64,000 nt of DNA, taken from the NCBI RefSeq assembly GCF_026914265.1, contig NC_069122.1:35391473-35455472 (forward strand), written 5' to 3'. Below, in pieces: positions 34,650-46,600 of this stretch. The notes under the pieces are model-generated. The model did no database searches, was not told where the DNA came from, and saw nothing but the letters and a program-made list of their open reading frames with translations. A program made the translations under genes and the position numbers. The DNA is from Mya arenaria (Eukaryota; Mollusca; Bivalvia; Myida; Myidae). Position 1 is the first letter of the stretch; every line of letters begins with the position of its first letter.

Positions 34650-36925
34650 ACTCGGATGAAGTTTTATCCGTACCTTATTCGACGCAAGCTTTGTTTTATT
34701 ATGTTGAATGGAGAAACCACAAACTATCATTACCATTGCTAGTGTGAACTCTTAAACAGGATCTTGGTTAAAATTTAGGCCACTGAATGGGCTTGTCTCT
34801 GTACAAAGTTTCCATTGTTTTATCTATGTATACAAATCTATATCAGTTTTCCTTTTAACTCGTTTACAGGCCTGTTTGCGAGTGTTTCCGTTTTTTTCTT
34901 CCTTAAAATAAACATAAAACTTGTAAAGAATGAGTTGTTGTTTTCAATAAGACCCTTAAAGGATTTTAATGTAACATTCTGGAAAGTCAATCAGAAACAC
35001 GAACTAATCGCTCTTTTTATCGTTTCTTTCGGGTTGAAATCTACTCAATAGGCTTTAAAAACGGTTGTCGACAATCAAAACTTAAATCCCATTTTATTGT
35101 ATTAGTAATTTACTAGTTATTCTTTCTATTTTTTTTCACAATCTGTCATAATGTTATATACAACAAGGGTGTGGGGTTGGGGTATGTAATAAACACACAC
35201 ATGGACACAACTGAATGAATTTAAAAGACGTTTCAATCGTTATTATTTCGTAAATACCCTAGGATCGGGTACGCTTGCCAAGGATTTTTCGGCGATAGCT
35301 GTTCAACTTCAGTTTTGACCTATATATCTAGACAAATGACCTTTTTCTGCACAAATCCGAAACAAAATCGAATAATTTCAAATCCACTGTGTTCTTATTT
35401 GTAAACAAATCGAAGATATATCGACAAATAATCGCCAAGAAAGGGTATCTGATTTTCAATATTCTGCACTACCTCGCAGCTGGGACCAGTATCAAAATCA
35501 AAGCACTGAGAATGTTGCACGGCTTAAGCGATGATTTCATCTATTGGATTTTTAAAATAGTTCATATAAATAATAGCAATCTTTTACATATTAGGCCAAT
35601 TAATAGTAACAATGCTATATGGAAAAAGGAACCATTAAAATGTTCATTATTCATAAAATTAAAAAAGCAAGGGTGTATACTTTTTGAATTTGCACAAACA
35701 TACATAGCAATGCAGAGAAAAATGACCAAGCTAAATACCAAGAAGTTAAAGTATGATCCCCAATATATATGTTCGCAGAATCCGAGGTATATATTAATGG
35801 ATAATGACATAGGATAAATGTTCTTCTATCTAACATAAAATGCTACTGGGTATATTTCGAACATTTAGCTAATTTAACTGCTAGAGCAGTGCAGAAGGAT
35901 GGAAATTGCACTTAATCAATTATGTATTGTATATCTGAGTTACATCCCTTGTGGTATCTTACTTTTAAATGAGGTCAAAACGAGAACTGCCAGGAGTTTT
36001 CAAGTTTAAAGGTGTTTTCCCTTTCATATCCGTGTTTGATGAGTATGTTACTGTAAGTATACGCAAACTATTACGCATTCTTACTTCAGAATGGATATGA
36101 ACTTATTTTATAAATAAAACATTATTCCAGGTATGGTTCACAATCTGAATTTTATTGAGATCTGGTACTTTCGCGTATGTTTTCAACTACACATAAACTC
36201 AGTTGAATTTTGTGGCCTATTTCAAAAGCATTGAGCTAATGCACCCGTCTAATCATACACTCAGCTTGCCACACTGATCTGAGTTTGACGAACCAAAATA
36301 TAACGTTGGAAAAACCAAACCAGTTCAGAACTTGCCACTAATCATTCTGATACGTCAGATTAATGCCATTGTGATAACCATGATGTCTACCTAGTTGTGC
36401 AAACAGTTTGCTTTGACCATAAAAGGTACTATACGTATATTGAAATAAGACTTGGCACATACCTTCTCAATGTTATTACGCACATGTTTAGCAAAAACAA
36501 ATACTCTGCCATTAATATCATCACGGACCTACGCTACAGATCCTACAGGTCCTACAGATCCGTGATATAATAGAGTAAGAATTGTGTGTAAAACTAAACT
36601 TTTTTCAACCTCAGCATTACTTAAAACACTATTGATATTTAAATAAAATCATGTGCACTGTTAGATTCATACTGTTTTCTCATACACTCTTCATGACCTT
36701 GATTACAAACTGATCGCCGTGAATCTTTTTAACATACTTCTTGTATAACTTGACCAATGCGTAGGTGGCTCAATGCATCTTGTCGATATTTATTTTTTAT
36801 TAGCAACAGTTACATCCTTACAAGCCCGTATTTCATGTACGCTCTTTACTTTAACCTTTTTAAGTTGATAACTAGTCTGATAGATTCCATATCTCCTGTG
36901 TAATGGCTCTTTGTCAAAAGCTAAG
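34650..36925. other. Intergenic DNA with one unassigned open frame
   Basis: The longest frame, 35389-35817 (+, 142 codons), is rich in Ile, Lys and Asn. Its KKGYLIFNILHYLAAGTS stretch faintly recalls the DNA polymerase B of Polinton-like elements, so a small old fossil is possible. The rest matches nothing I know. No splice sites or partner frames support a gene. Confidence 0.2.
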
Positions 36926-36932
36926 CATTTAA

Positions 36933-37195
36933 GGATTGATTCTTATTTTTTGTGCGTTCATGCAATATGAACGCTCGACCGCGATTTTGCATATCCATGA
37001 ACAGCGCTAGCTATTCTTCTTTTATATGAGGGATACCATTATATCATTCTTATGATGAAAGCAGATCGTAGTAAGATATCTATGGACGGTGATTCACCAG
37101 CGCCCAATCAGAGCGTTGCTTTCTTGCAAAACTCCGCCTACAAAGGTCACGAAAGGTCGACCGGTTCATGCAAAATGAAAAAAAAATATCGTTCA
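36933..37195. mobile_element. Probable MITE related to 53518-53629
   Basis: The left end GGATTGATTCTTATTTTTTG, then GCGTTCATGCAATATGAACGC and 'CGCGATTTTGCAT', matches the inverted right end of the 53518 copy. The right end is only weakly inverted to the left (TTCATGCAAAATGAAAAAAA), so this boundary is approximate. Confidence 0.6.
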
Positions 37196-37789
37196 GAAAA
37201 TCAAGTACGAATGTATATATATTGACATGACCATTTACTTACTTAAATTACTTGAAATTTATCCACTTCTTACTTAACAAGGTTACAATATATCATATCT
37301 TGGTTACATTTGATTATCGGTCTGGTAGCTTTACAAACTACTGAGTTACGCCCCTTGGTCAAAATTCGACAAGGTATTGTTTTTTTTTTATGTTATTGAC
37401 AATTTAACACCTTAAAAGGGTATAATAATCTCGCATTTTGTATTTTACACACTTTTTTTGAAGGAAAAATACCATAGATTTCTACCTATTCGGTACGAAG
37501 GAAACACTAACGCAGGCGTACACATCTTAGGTTCATATTTTAATGTTCATTAACAACATTTTTTAGGTGGCAAATCGATTAATGGCGACCAGTGGTGTTT
37601 ATGCGCGTCTGAACTACACATACAGGGACAGTCGTTGGACAGTTTGCCATGTAAACAGTGAAGAATTCAAATCAAATCAAAATTCCAAGTAAACTTGTTT
37701 TGCTTGTATGGCCAATTTAACGTTAAGGTTTGGAATGTAATGGATGGCACGAGAGTGCAGATAATTAGATGTAGATCATCTTCTACTTA

Positions 37790-39480
37790 ATCATATTTTA
37801 TTGCTTTTTTGTAAACATAATTATTTTGCATACAATTTACACGTACATTTACAATCAAATAAAACAAAAAGAACAAATGGGTTGGGCTACAAGTTATTAC
37901 AACATTAGTTACAGCCCTTCCCAGACGTCAATATAGCGTCAATGTCGTTTAAATCTATGATTAAACGTAACTAGAAAAATGAGAAAACGTTAATTACTTT
38001 TGAGAAAAAAAAAGAATTGATTGCCACCAAAAGAAAATACAATGTTATAACATCCCAGACCGTTCATATTGTGAATGAGGGTGATATCAAAAGAAAGGTT
38101 ACGTTAATTTTATGTACTTGAGAACTTCAAGAAAAAACACACTGTTTTCATCGACTGTGTTATCTTCTATCCCATATAATAATTTAGATGTTCTTAAATG
38201 ATGAAATATTCGAGTATTTCGAAAAAATAAAACGCGTACTTTGCCGTATTTACTACATATAAAGAAATAATGTTCTACATCTTCTGTGCCTTGTCTACAG
38301 TCACAAATAGGATTATCACGAAGAAAGTGTATGTGGAGATATGCATTAAGGTTGCTACAAGCATTTCTGATTCTTGTATGGTGTATATTTGAAAGTCTAT
38401 CTCCGACAAGATAATATTTCGGAACAATTGAGCCTTTGTATGTATCTTTTAAACGTGCCTTAAATTCATTAAGCGTGTTTCTGTTACGAAGGTGAACATC
38501 AAGCCGGTTCCACAAATCTATGGAAGATGGGATTGTTGATTTCGAGTAAATACTTAAACGTCTATAGAGCTAGGTATGGTGATATAATTATGTCTGTTTC
38601 GAAGCGGATAATTGGTTGTTTGTTCAATTGTCTGTGGTATTTGTTCGCGAAGATACTGTGGCAAGCTACCGAACTTTTGACGATACATGAAAATTATTTT
38701 TTGCATTTCCCTGCGCTCACTTGGTGGAATCCAACCAATTTCAATTAAAAGTCTATGATTAGAAACTGATCGGGTTAACCCAGTTACAATTCTAGCCGCT
38801 TCTTATTGCATTCCTTCTCATAGACGGCACTATTATCCGAAACTATAGATGAATATTCAAGCAAAGGTCGCATAAACGAGATGTATATTTGATTAAGCGT
38901 TTTTCTACCAAGTTTATATTTTAACAATCTCATTGACCCAAGCACTTTAGAGACTGATTTAATAATTTGGCTTATATGTTCGTGCCATGCTCCATTTGCT
39001 GTAAACCAAAGCCCTAAGTGTTTATGGTTTTGAACAAAAGTTCAACATGTTGCCCTCGAACACGATATTTGGTAGAATCTGATTGCACAGCGTAAAAAAA
39101 CATAACTTCTGTCTTAAGGGGATTGAACTGTACAAGCCATTGTTTTGCCCTATTTGAAATCTTTTTAAGATCGCTATTTAATGTAGATTCAATATGGCTG
39201 GTTTATGACGAAGAAACGGCTAGAGAGCTATCGTCGGCAAAGAGTCGCGTTGTACTTACAAGGGAGTCGGCAATATCGTTAACATAAATAAGAAAAAGCA
39301 GCGGACCAAGTACAGACTCTTGAGGTACTCCAGCATTGACATTGCGAACTTCAGAAAACGTTTGTCCAACAATAACTCTTTGTGACCTACTCGACAAATA
39401 TTGATAAATCCAATCTTTCACATTGTCTTCAATGCCATACTGTTGTACATCTTCTACTACGTGTCTGATAGCTATGTAAT
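37790..39480 (-). mobile_element. 5'-truncated LINE (jockey/CR1-like), reverse transcriptase and 3' end
   Basis: Read from 39480 down. The RT palm has GVPQESVLGPLLFLIYVNDI and the catalytic LFADDSS, with the usual Q-G of the motif changed to Q-E. It is followed by PLKTEVMFF, a thumb region (SVSKVLGSMRLLKYKLGRKT, PPSERREMQKIIF) and a C-terminal zinc-knuckle-like CDCRQGTEDVEHYFFIC near 38290. The tail continues to an A-rich 3' end near 37800. Between 39200 and 38515 the frame changes several times and contains stops, so it is dead. The 5' break at about 39480 removes the endonuclease and the first RT motifs, as is usual for target-primed insertion. Confidence 0.88.
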
Positions 39481-41270
39481 TGCAAAAAATCAGGTTTTAT
39501 CATTTAATTAATGTTTTTTTAATAAACCTTATACCCACACCCGCCGGGCTTCCCTTCATAACCTGCCTTTCTAATACATTCTACAACCACCATCCTGTTG
39601 GACATAGTCATTATGTACTAGGGATGGGTTTTGTATCACGATAGTTTATCAGCGTATCGCAATATGTGTCGCGGTGTATCCCGATATTTCATCAGTGTAT
39701 CGCGTTATGTACATGTATAACATTTGAAATAAAAAAGAAAGGAATCATAATTAATTAAGTGTTCATGTTTATATCATCATTATGTTTGTTCACATAAAAA
39801 TCCAAGCTACATGAGTGTGTTGGGGTGATACTGAATTATTAAGGCCATTGCAGCCGACCGTTTCGTTCTGCCAAAGACTGTATTGGTTGTTGCAACGCAA
39901 ATTAGTAATGTATTTAATGGTCTGAAGAGTGAGAAAGAAAGCACAAAGAGTTAGGTGATGACGGGTGATACATAGGAAACAAGGGAGCGCGAAATATAGT
40001 CAGGAATACAACAATGGGCACTGGGGAAAGTTTACATGACCACATTAATTTCAAATCATCGATGCAATTCTGAACAAAAGTACAGATATTGTTGTTGAAA
40101 TCGAGGTCGAGGGCGGTATTTCCATTGGAAATGAGTCTACTTTCGTCCTTTTCAATCCCAGATCCGGATGCGTGTTCATAGTCTGCACGAACCTGTTTAA
40201 CCTTGAATGGCATTCACTCATGACATACTGAAGTCGACGTTCATGCTAGAATTTGAAATACCTCTTATCGGCGGCATGCGTATAAAACACGTTTAAGAAC
40301 AAGTATTCATAGTGTCATTTGGAAGCTTATGTTACAACAGGCATTCGTGTGGTTACCTTTCTACTTTATTTGATATGTTTTAACGATTGTGAAAACGTTA
40401 AAGGTTTGGTTGCAAGTAATTATTAATTCAGACGAGTAATATATTACAATTAGTGACTAGTGAGCCATTGAATATGATCTGGTATTTACTGGCATATACA
40501 GTAGTCAGCGAAGCGCAATTGGTTCCCGTTTTATTCGCAAATTTATAAGACTTTAATAGAAAACTAAGAACCAAACAGGAAAAAAGTTGAATTTATTAAT
40601 AGATTGGCATTCTATATTTAGATAAGGATCATGAGATATGATATATTTTGCCTTGTCAATGGCTTAGTGGACCAATAAGAGACTATTTATTTTTAGGTCT
40701 CATTCTTATTTTGATGATTTGTCTATCTGAGCCGTGTTGTTTGTTCATATTCTTTTATTTTTTATATTAAGTCGGATGCCTGGTAGCTCCGTGTTTGTTC
40801 CATTTTCAAGCACTCATTGATACTGAGTGTAGCGAAGGAATAGGTTAATAGGTCACGGACCGTGATTTTGTTCATGCTTTTTGAGTTTTATCAGTGAATT
40901 AACAACAGTGTAAATTTCAATTTGATAACTAATACCTATTTGGTTTTTGGAGATCCTTGTCCTGTATGGAGGCTATTCGTTGCTAAAAGTCCAGACGTGT
41001 AATTCCCACAATGTGCTTCTTAATCGTACTAAATAACTCTTACATTTATCAATGTAGACGTGCTATTTGTTGTTTCTATTCGTCAGTTTTTCCGTATTGA
41101 TTTGTCATTTGTCATTATAGTAGTCAAAATGTATATTTGTCAGATCGACCCTGTATAAACTCACTAAAACATAGATCGTATAACTTGCCTTTAACAATAT
41201 GATGATCTAATATAGAAAGCCGAATCATGCATATGTAAAACTGTTATCCTACAATCGACACTCGCATTCG
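39481..41270. other. Intergenic DNA
   Basis: No gene recognised. Around 39630-39715 a run of 'GTATCGC.ATATGT' words (TATCACGATAG, GTATCGCAATATG, GTATCGCGTTATG) forms a short degenerate repeat. Confidence 0.4.
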
Positions 41271-41289
41271 TAGAATGAACATTTGCAGT

Positions 41290-42991
41290 CCAACAAGTCC
41301 AGGTTTACAAAAGTCAATTGACAAGTTCAGAATTACAAGGATAGACGATTTCGCCTATACCTTATATGGTAAATGTCACCGAAAGAAACGAAGGTGAATG
41401 GGCGGAGCTAACGAATCAGATTTTCTTTCGTTTATTTCCGTCGAATCAAGCAAGGGAGATGACATCTTCGCCTACCTCCTATGTGATAAAATTGTGAAAT
41501 CCTTGACGGACGCTGGTCTTGATGTTCAATTGTGTAGGTCGCAAACAATGGATGGGGCTGGTAATATGTCAGGAAAACAGGCCGGATGCGCGGCACAGTT
41601 TAAGTTGATCTCACCAAAGGCAAACTACCATTACTGTTCAAGACATGATCTTAATCTGGCATTGTGCCAATCTTGTAAAATTAAGGAAATTCAATTCATG
41701 CTTGATACACTTTAACAACTTGGTTTATTTTTCAAATACTCACCAAAACGAAGTAGGCGGTTAGAGGAAGCCATTGCCGATGTCAATTATAATGTGGCAA
41801 ACTCAGATCAAATTGCAAAATCGAAATTTCATGTTTTTTTGTGAAACTAGATGGGTAGAATTTTTTTCTACTTTGCGTGACTTTCACACTATGTACGAAC
41901 CGATGGTGGACTGTCTAGAGGCAACTGGACAAACTGAAACTGGCTGGGATACAAAAGCGACCACTGATGCGTACGGCCTTTTGGAGCGTATCACTAACTC
42001 GGGCTTTATAATGTGCTTCCAGACAGTTTTACACATGTTCGGATATGTAACTGGGTTAAGCAGCAAACTGCAGGGCTCAACACTGGACATCATTGAGGCA
42101 TATGAAATGGTCAATACTGTCAAAAAAGCTGTGTCTGCTGCCAGAAATACCGATGCTGAAATCATATTTCAAGAGTCGTCTAAAACAGCACAGAAAGCAG
42201 GTCTCGATTGCCTCCAAATGCCCAGACGGTGTGGCAGACAGACCCAGAGAAATAATGTCCCAGCTAACAATACCGAAGAGTACTTTATTAGAGTCATTTT
42301 TAACCCCTTTGTAGATTCACTTATTCAACAACTGGACATGCGATTTAATACAATGACTAGTCAAGCATGTTTGGCTCTCTGTCTGTTGCCCAACAACATC
42401 GACAAATTAACGGAAGACTCCGTCAGGTCACTAGTAGATCACTACCAAGATGACATGCCGCAGCCGGAAACATTCCAGCAAGAGCTACAGCTTTGGAAAC
42501 GGACTTGGGGAAATAAAGACGAAAAGTCGAACATTTTATGTACCCGAACATTATGAAAATTCTAACGTTGATGATGTTAACATCAGTTAAATCTGCAAGT
42601 ATTGAAAGATCAAATTCATCTTTGAGTTTTATCAAAAACGCTCACAGAAGTACAATGGGACAGGATCTGTTTATTCATAGAGATATCAACTTAGATTTAG
42701 AGCAGATAATAAATATGTATGCCAGAAAATATCCTCGCCGTATGCTACTTCTAGATCCTCTATCAGAATAAAGATATACTTGTATATGCACTTAAGTTAT
42801 TCATCGACGAAATCGTGTTTGTACTTTACTGTTCTCTCTCGCTCGCTCCAACGCTGTTTAATGTCCAATAACTTAAAAACAAAGAATAAAAACAGTCATA
42901 ATAGCTGTCCTATAAGGCTTGAGCAGAACCAACAAATGGCAAAAAAGTTACGCCCCCCCCCCCCTAAGACCAAATCCTGGATCTGCCCCTG
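41290..42991 (+). mobile_element. Broken hAT-type transposon (ZMYM1/DUF4371-like transposase)
   Basis: Transposase pieces in order: 41398-41715 (LCRSQTMDGAGNMSGKQAGC, YHYCSRHDLNLALC), 41716-41800 after an in-frame stop (QLGLFFKYSPKRSRRLEEA), 41803-42556 after a frame change (CETRWVEF, LQGSTLDIIEAYEMVNTVKK, PRRCGRQTQRNNV) and 42538-42771 after another (LTSVKSASIERSNSSLSFIK, the hAT dimerisation motif). About ten residues seem missing before LFIHRDI. At least one stop and two frameshifts make it inactive. The minus strand of 42952-42991 reads CAGGGGCAGATCCAGGATTT then a G-run, as in hAT terminal repeats of this kind, so 42991 is probably the right end. No matching left end was found. Confidence 0.9.
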
Positions 42992-43655
42992 TTTAAATCA
43001 AGGGCTAATCGGTATGCACGGTGAGAGGGGGTTACGCTCTAACGGAACAACTTCTTTTTGGAAAAATGACGAATAGGCGTTTATGTGGCCTGCATTTTTA
43101 ATTTACATAATTTGACAAAACTAGATTATTTAGCACTGTGTTACCGCAACTGTAACAGAGAAACAGGAACACAATAGCATGCCTTCTTTTAAACAGAGTT
43201 TCAACGGTAGTAGAATAAAACAATAATGCCATCGAATGTAAGAAAATTGAAAATAAGGTATGTTCGTTTTAACTTACGAAACAGCTGGTAAAACAAAGAA
43301 ACAACACTTCAACATGCAGAACTTTTTAATGATAAATCAATTATTTATTAAAATGTCATCAAAACTTACCGGATTTTGTTAAACCTGACCTCGATTAATA
43401 GTATGTAAAATCCTTCGATGTGTTTTATCCAATTAAAAGGACAATTTGATAAGGAATTCACTCATTGTAAATGAAGTCTCAATATTAACCTTTCATGCAT
43501 TATAAGATTTTCATAAAACATACCACTTAAAAAACATGACAAACTAAACGTTAACAAATACAAAACATTTCAATGTCGCTAAATTGCCTAAGATATTGGA
43601 ATGAGTACACAAATCTGATTATTTATAATAGGAGAATGTTTGTCAATTGATGGGA
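42992..43655. other. Intergenic DNA between the hAT copy and the minus-strand gene
   Basis: AT-rich, with no recognisable exon or repeat. Confidence 0.4.
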
Positions 43656-43660
43656 GCATT

Positions 43661-46600
43661 TTATTTAAAACTATTTAAAACTCGGCGTTTATAAGCCAGC
43701 ATTCCACCAATCATTGATGCTTCCATCAGAATGATAGCCAATAGTCCTCCAACTCGAGTCCAGAATTCAACACTTGAGAAGCAGGGATGTCCAAAGATGA
43801 TGTCATCTAAAATATTTAAGTTATATGATAATGTAGCCCATATTCGTAAATTAAAAGGCGAACAAAGTGTTACCATATTAAACATATTCTGGAGTGACGA
43901 TACTCCAGAAGGATGAACTACATCCAACATACAGTGAAAACTACAGGGAAAAAAGTAGTAGAAAAAATAAAAATATACCTGTTTAGAAGCACAAAGCAAG
44001 GGCAAAAACGACTGTAAACGTATAAACACCACAAACATAAATACAAACACCACAAACATAAATAAAAACACCACATATCGACCACAGACTACATTCAAAG
44101 TTTTAAAATATAAATCATTCCGTCAAAACACTGTCAAAATCCACTAACACCTATTTCCAAGGGTCATTGAGACATAACCAACGACTCAGAAGGATCATAC
44201 AGTACATAGCGACACTGGTTGCGAAGTACGGGGTACAGCCACCACAAATCACAAAATATAAGTTGTAAGTGTAGTTGTCCTGCCTGATCAACATGTGCAT
44301 CTCCGGCTGTATTCATAACACGTCTAAGTGAAACTTTTCGACTTAAATGCATTATGCTCTAAAGTTGAATTTCACGAAAACTAACAAAAGTGTTTACACC
44401 AAAAAACACGTAAGCTACCTATACACCAAGTTCATTAACTTCACTCCAATCCTACCTTTATTCATTGGTCAGAAACCATTTTTTCTACTTAACCTTGACG
44501 TTGACTCCTAAAAGTGTAATCTCTAACTAGTTCTTTACACAATGTTTATACACGACAAACTTTATCACTTTCTATCAATTGTAACTAAAGTTTTTGTTCT
44601 AAGCTAGCTCTATACATAATCTTCCTACTCACCAAGTTTCATCACTATTCATCAATCCTTACAAAAGTAAATGGGCGGAAACCGTTTTTTTCTATTTTAA
44701 GTAGCCATGAGCTTTACCTTGAACCCACACATCTCAAAAGCAATCACAATCTAGCTCTTCAAATGAACTACCTACACACCAAGTTTCATCACTTTTCCAT
44801 AATCGTTTTATAAGTTAAACTTTTTTCACTCTAAAGCTTTATGAATACGGCACATCTGGTCCATGGGTAAAACCAATCAGTTAAGTTATTACGAAATTCC
44901 TATCTTGAATTTGACTGGCATTTATTTATTTGATAGCTATATATCGAAACGGTCTAAATTTCATCGAATGTAAATTAAGTTGAAAAAAGTAAGCAAACAT
45001 ATTTGTTGGTTATAGTTTTTTTTTTTACCATAGATGAGGTTTCTAGCAAAATCCAATTGGAAATTAGGCAAAAGGTATGAAATTTTGACAAAGCAGTAGG
45101 AGAATGTAGTTTATAATACGAAACTCGAACATGAATATAAGTGAGTTATACACAGTATGATTTATTTACATCACTTAAAGAACATTTTATAAAACAACTA
45201 ACATGTTCCGAACATGTCTTAGACCTATTTCATTAAAACTGTGATATAATTAAGCTGTTGATGACAGTTTAAAGGTATTGAACATTGTATAGCGAGTACG
45301 CAAACTCAAGCTGGTTTTGAGGCGCTTTTGCCTCATGTGGTAACTTCGGAAAATATAATTCAACGAAAATAGAGCTTACTGGACAGAAAAGAGTTGAAAT
45401 AATAGAAGCGATTGTGAAGAAGTAGGACAAAAGAAGGCATTTATAAAAAGTAAAAATCAGTAGGAAAGAGTAGGAACGCTGGAAACCCGGCATAGTGTGG
45501 CATATGTCTCTTTCAATACATGTATATTTAACGATGTAACCATAGAAACTACAGGGACAAGCCCAGAAGCCTGACATTTAATTAAGCCTGAACAATATGT
45601 AATTTTACCCTTCTCATATTCCGGCTTTTCCTCTCGAATCGCGTCTTTAATTTCAGTCGAATCATTCCGATGTAACTTCAAACTTGTTATAGCCCTCCTC
45701 CCGGAGCCTTCCTTCTTTCTGTCCGATGACCGACGTTTCCGGCACTATAAATATCATACAGCATTATTTACGACTTGCAATAAGGGTGTTACCATTTACA
45801 GTTCTCAAAAAAACAAAACGTTGCCTGTCTTATCTACCTACTTTCAAATATACAATCTTACATACAAAGTTTTATTTAATACTACTGTAGCGAAATTTGG
45901 CCGTGTGATAGGTCATTAAACTGTTGTCTGCTTCTTTTACAGTAAGGCATAGGATTTTGCCGTTATATAATTTCACTTTCGTTTTGAATAGTTAGAAAAC
46001 CTCTTGTTTTTCGATCGTCTTAAAGTAATATTTTTCATTAGCAAATAAACCTTAAAAGAATAAGAGGAAATAGAAAATAGTTAGTATTCATAAACAACTA
46101 TATCTTTGATATGTTCCCAATGCTTAAATTTTAATATGGGTATGGAATTAGTGAATTTATCTATGAAAACAACAGCTAATTACACAACATGTTAGTCAAT
46201 TGAAATAAGATGGTTGAATAATAATAATCTTGATGCAAACAGCGATTTATAATATAAGTGTTGTTTTCTGAAATTATGAAAATATGAGCTGACCCCCTAT
46301 GGAAAAGACGTAAGGAACTTAATGTTAAAAATCGACTACTCCAAGTGGTTAGGACCGTCCAATGTGGTCACGTGATATCGTGAATATAAATACAGCAAAC
46401 CAGCGGGTTTTATTGATCTTTATGCTGACTTCTGCAAGTAAACCAAATTGGTAAAACAAGGTGTAATATATCTATTTTTTGTCTCTAATAGGGACTAAAC
46501 ACTATTTGTCCTAGCGGCATATATACATGTTAATTTCCTAGGGATTTATACAGAACTATCTATATTTATAAGTGATGGGCCGATGATCGCCCATAATCGA

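Noticed and set aside
35389-35817. 142-codon frame as a host gene or clear viral-type polymerase
   Set aside because: One short stretch faintly recalls DNA polymerase B of Polinton-like elements, but the rest does not, so it is left unassigned.
44164-44352. 62-codon minus-strand frame (LHLQLIFCDLWWLYP) as an exon of the IgGFc-binding-like gene
   Set aside because: Phases of the flanking exons already join exactly without it, and it contains no acceptor/donor pair in a fitting phase.
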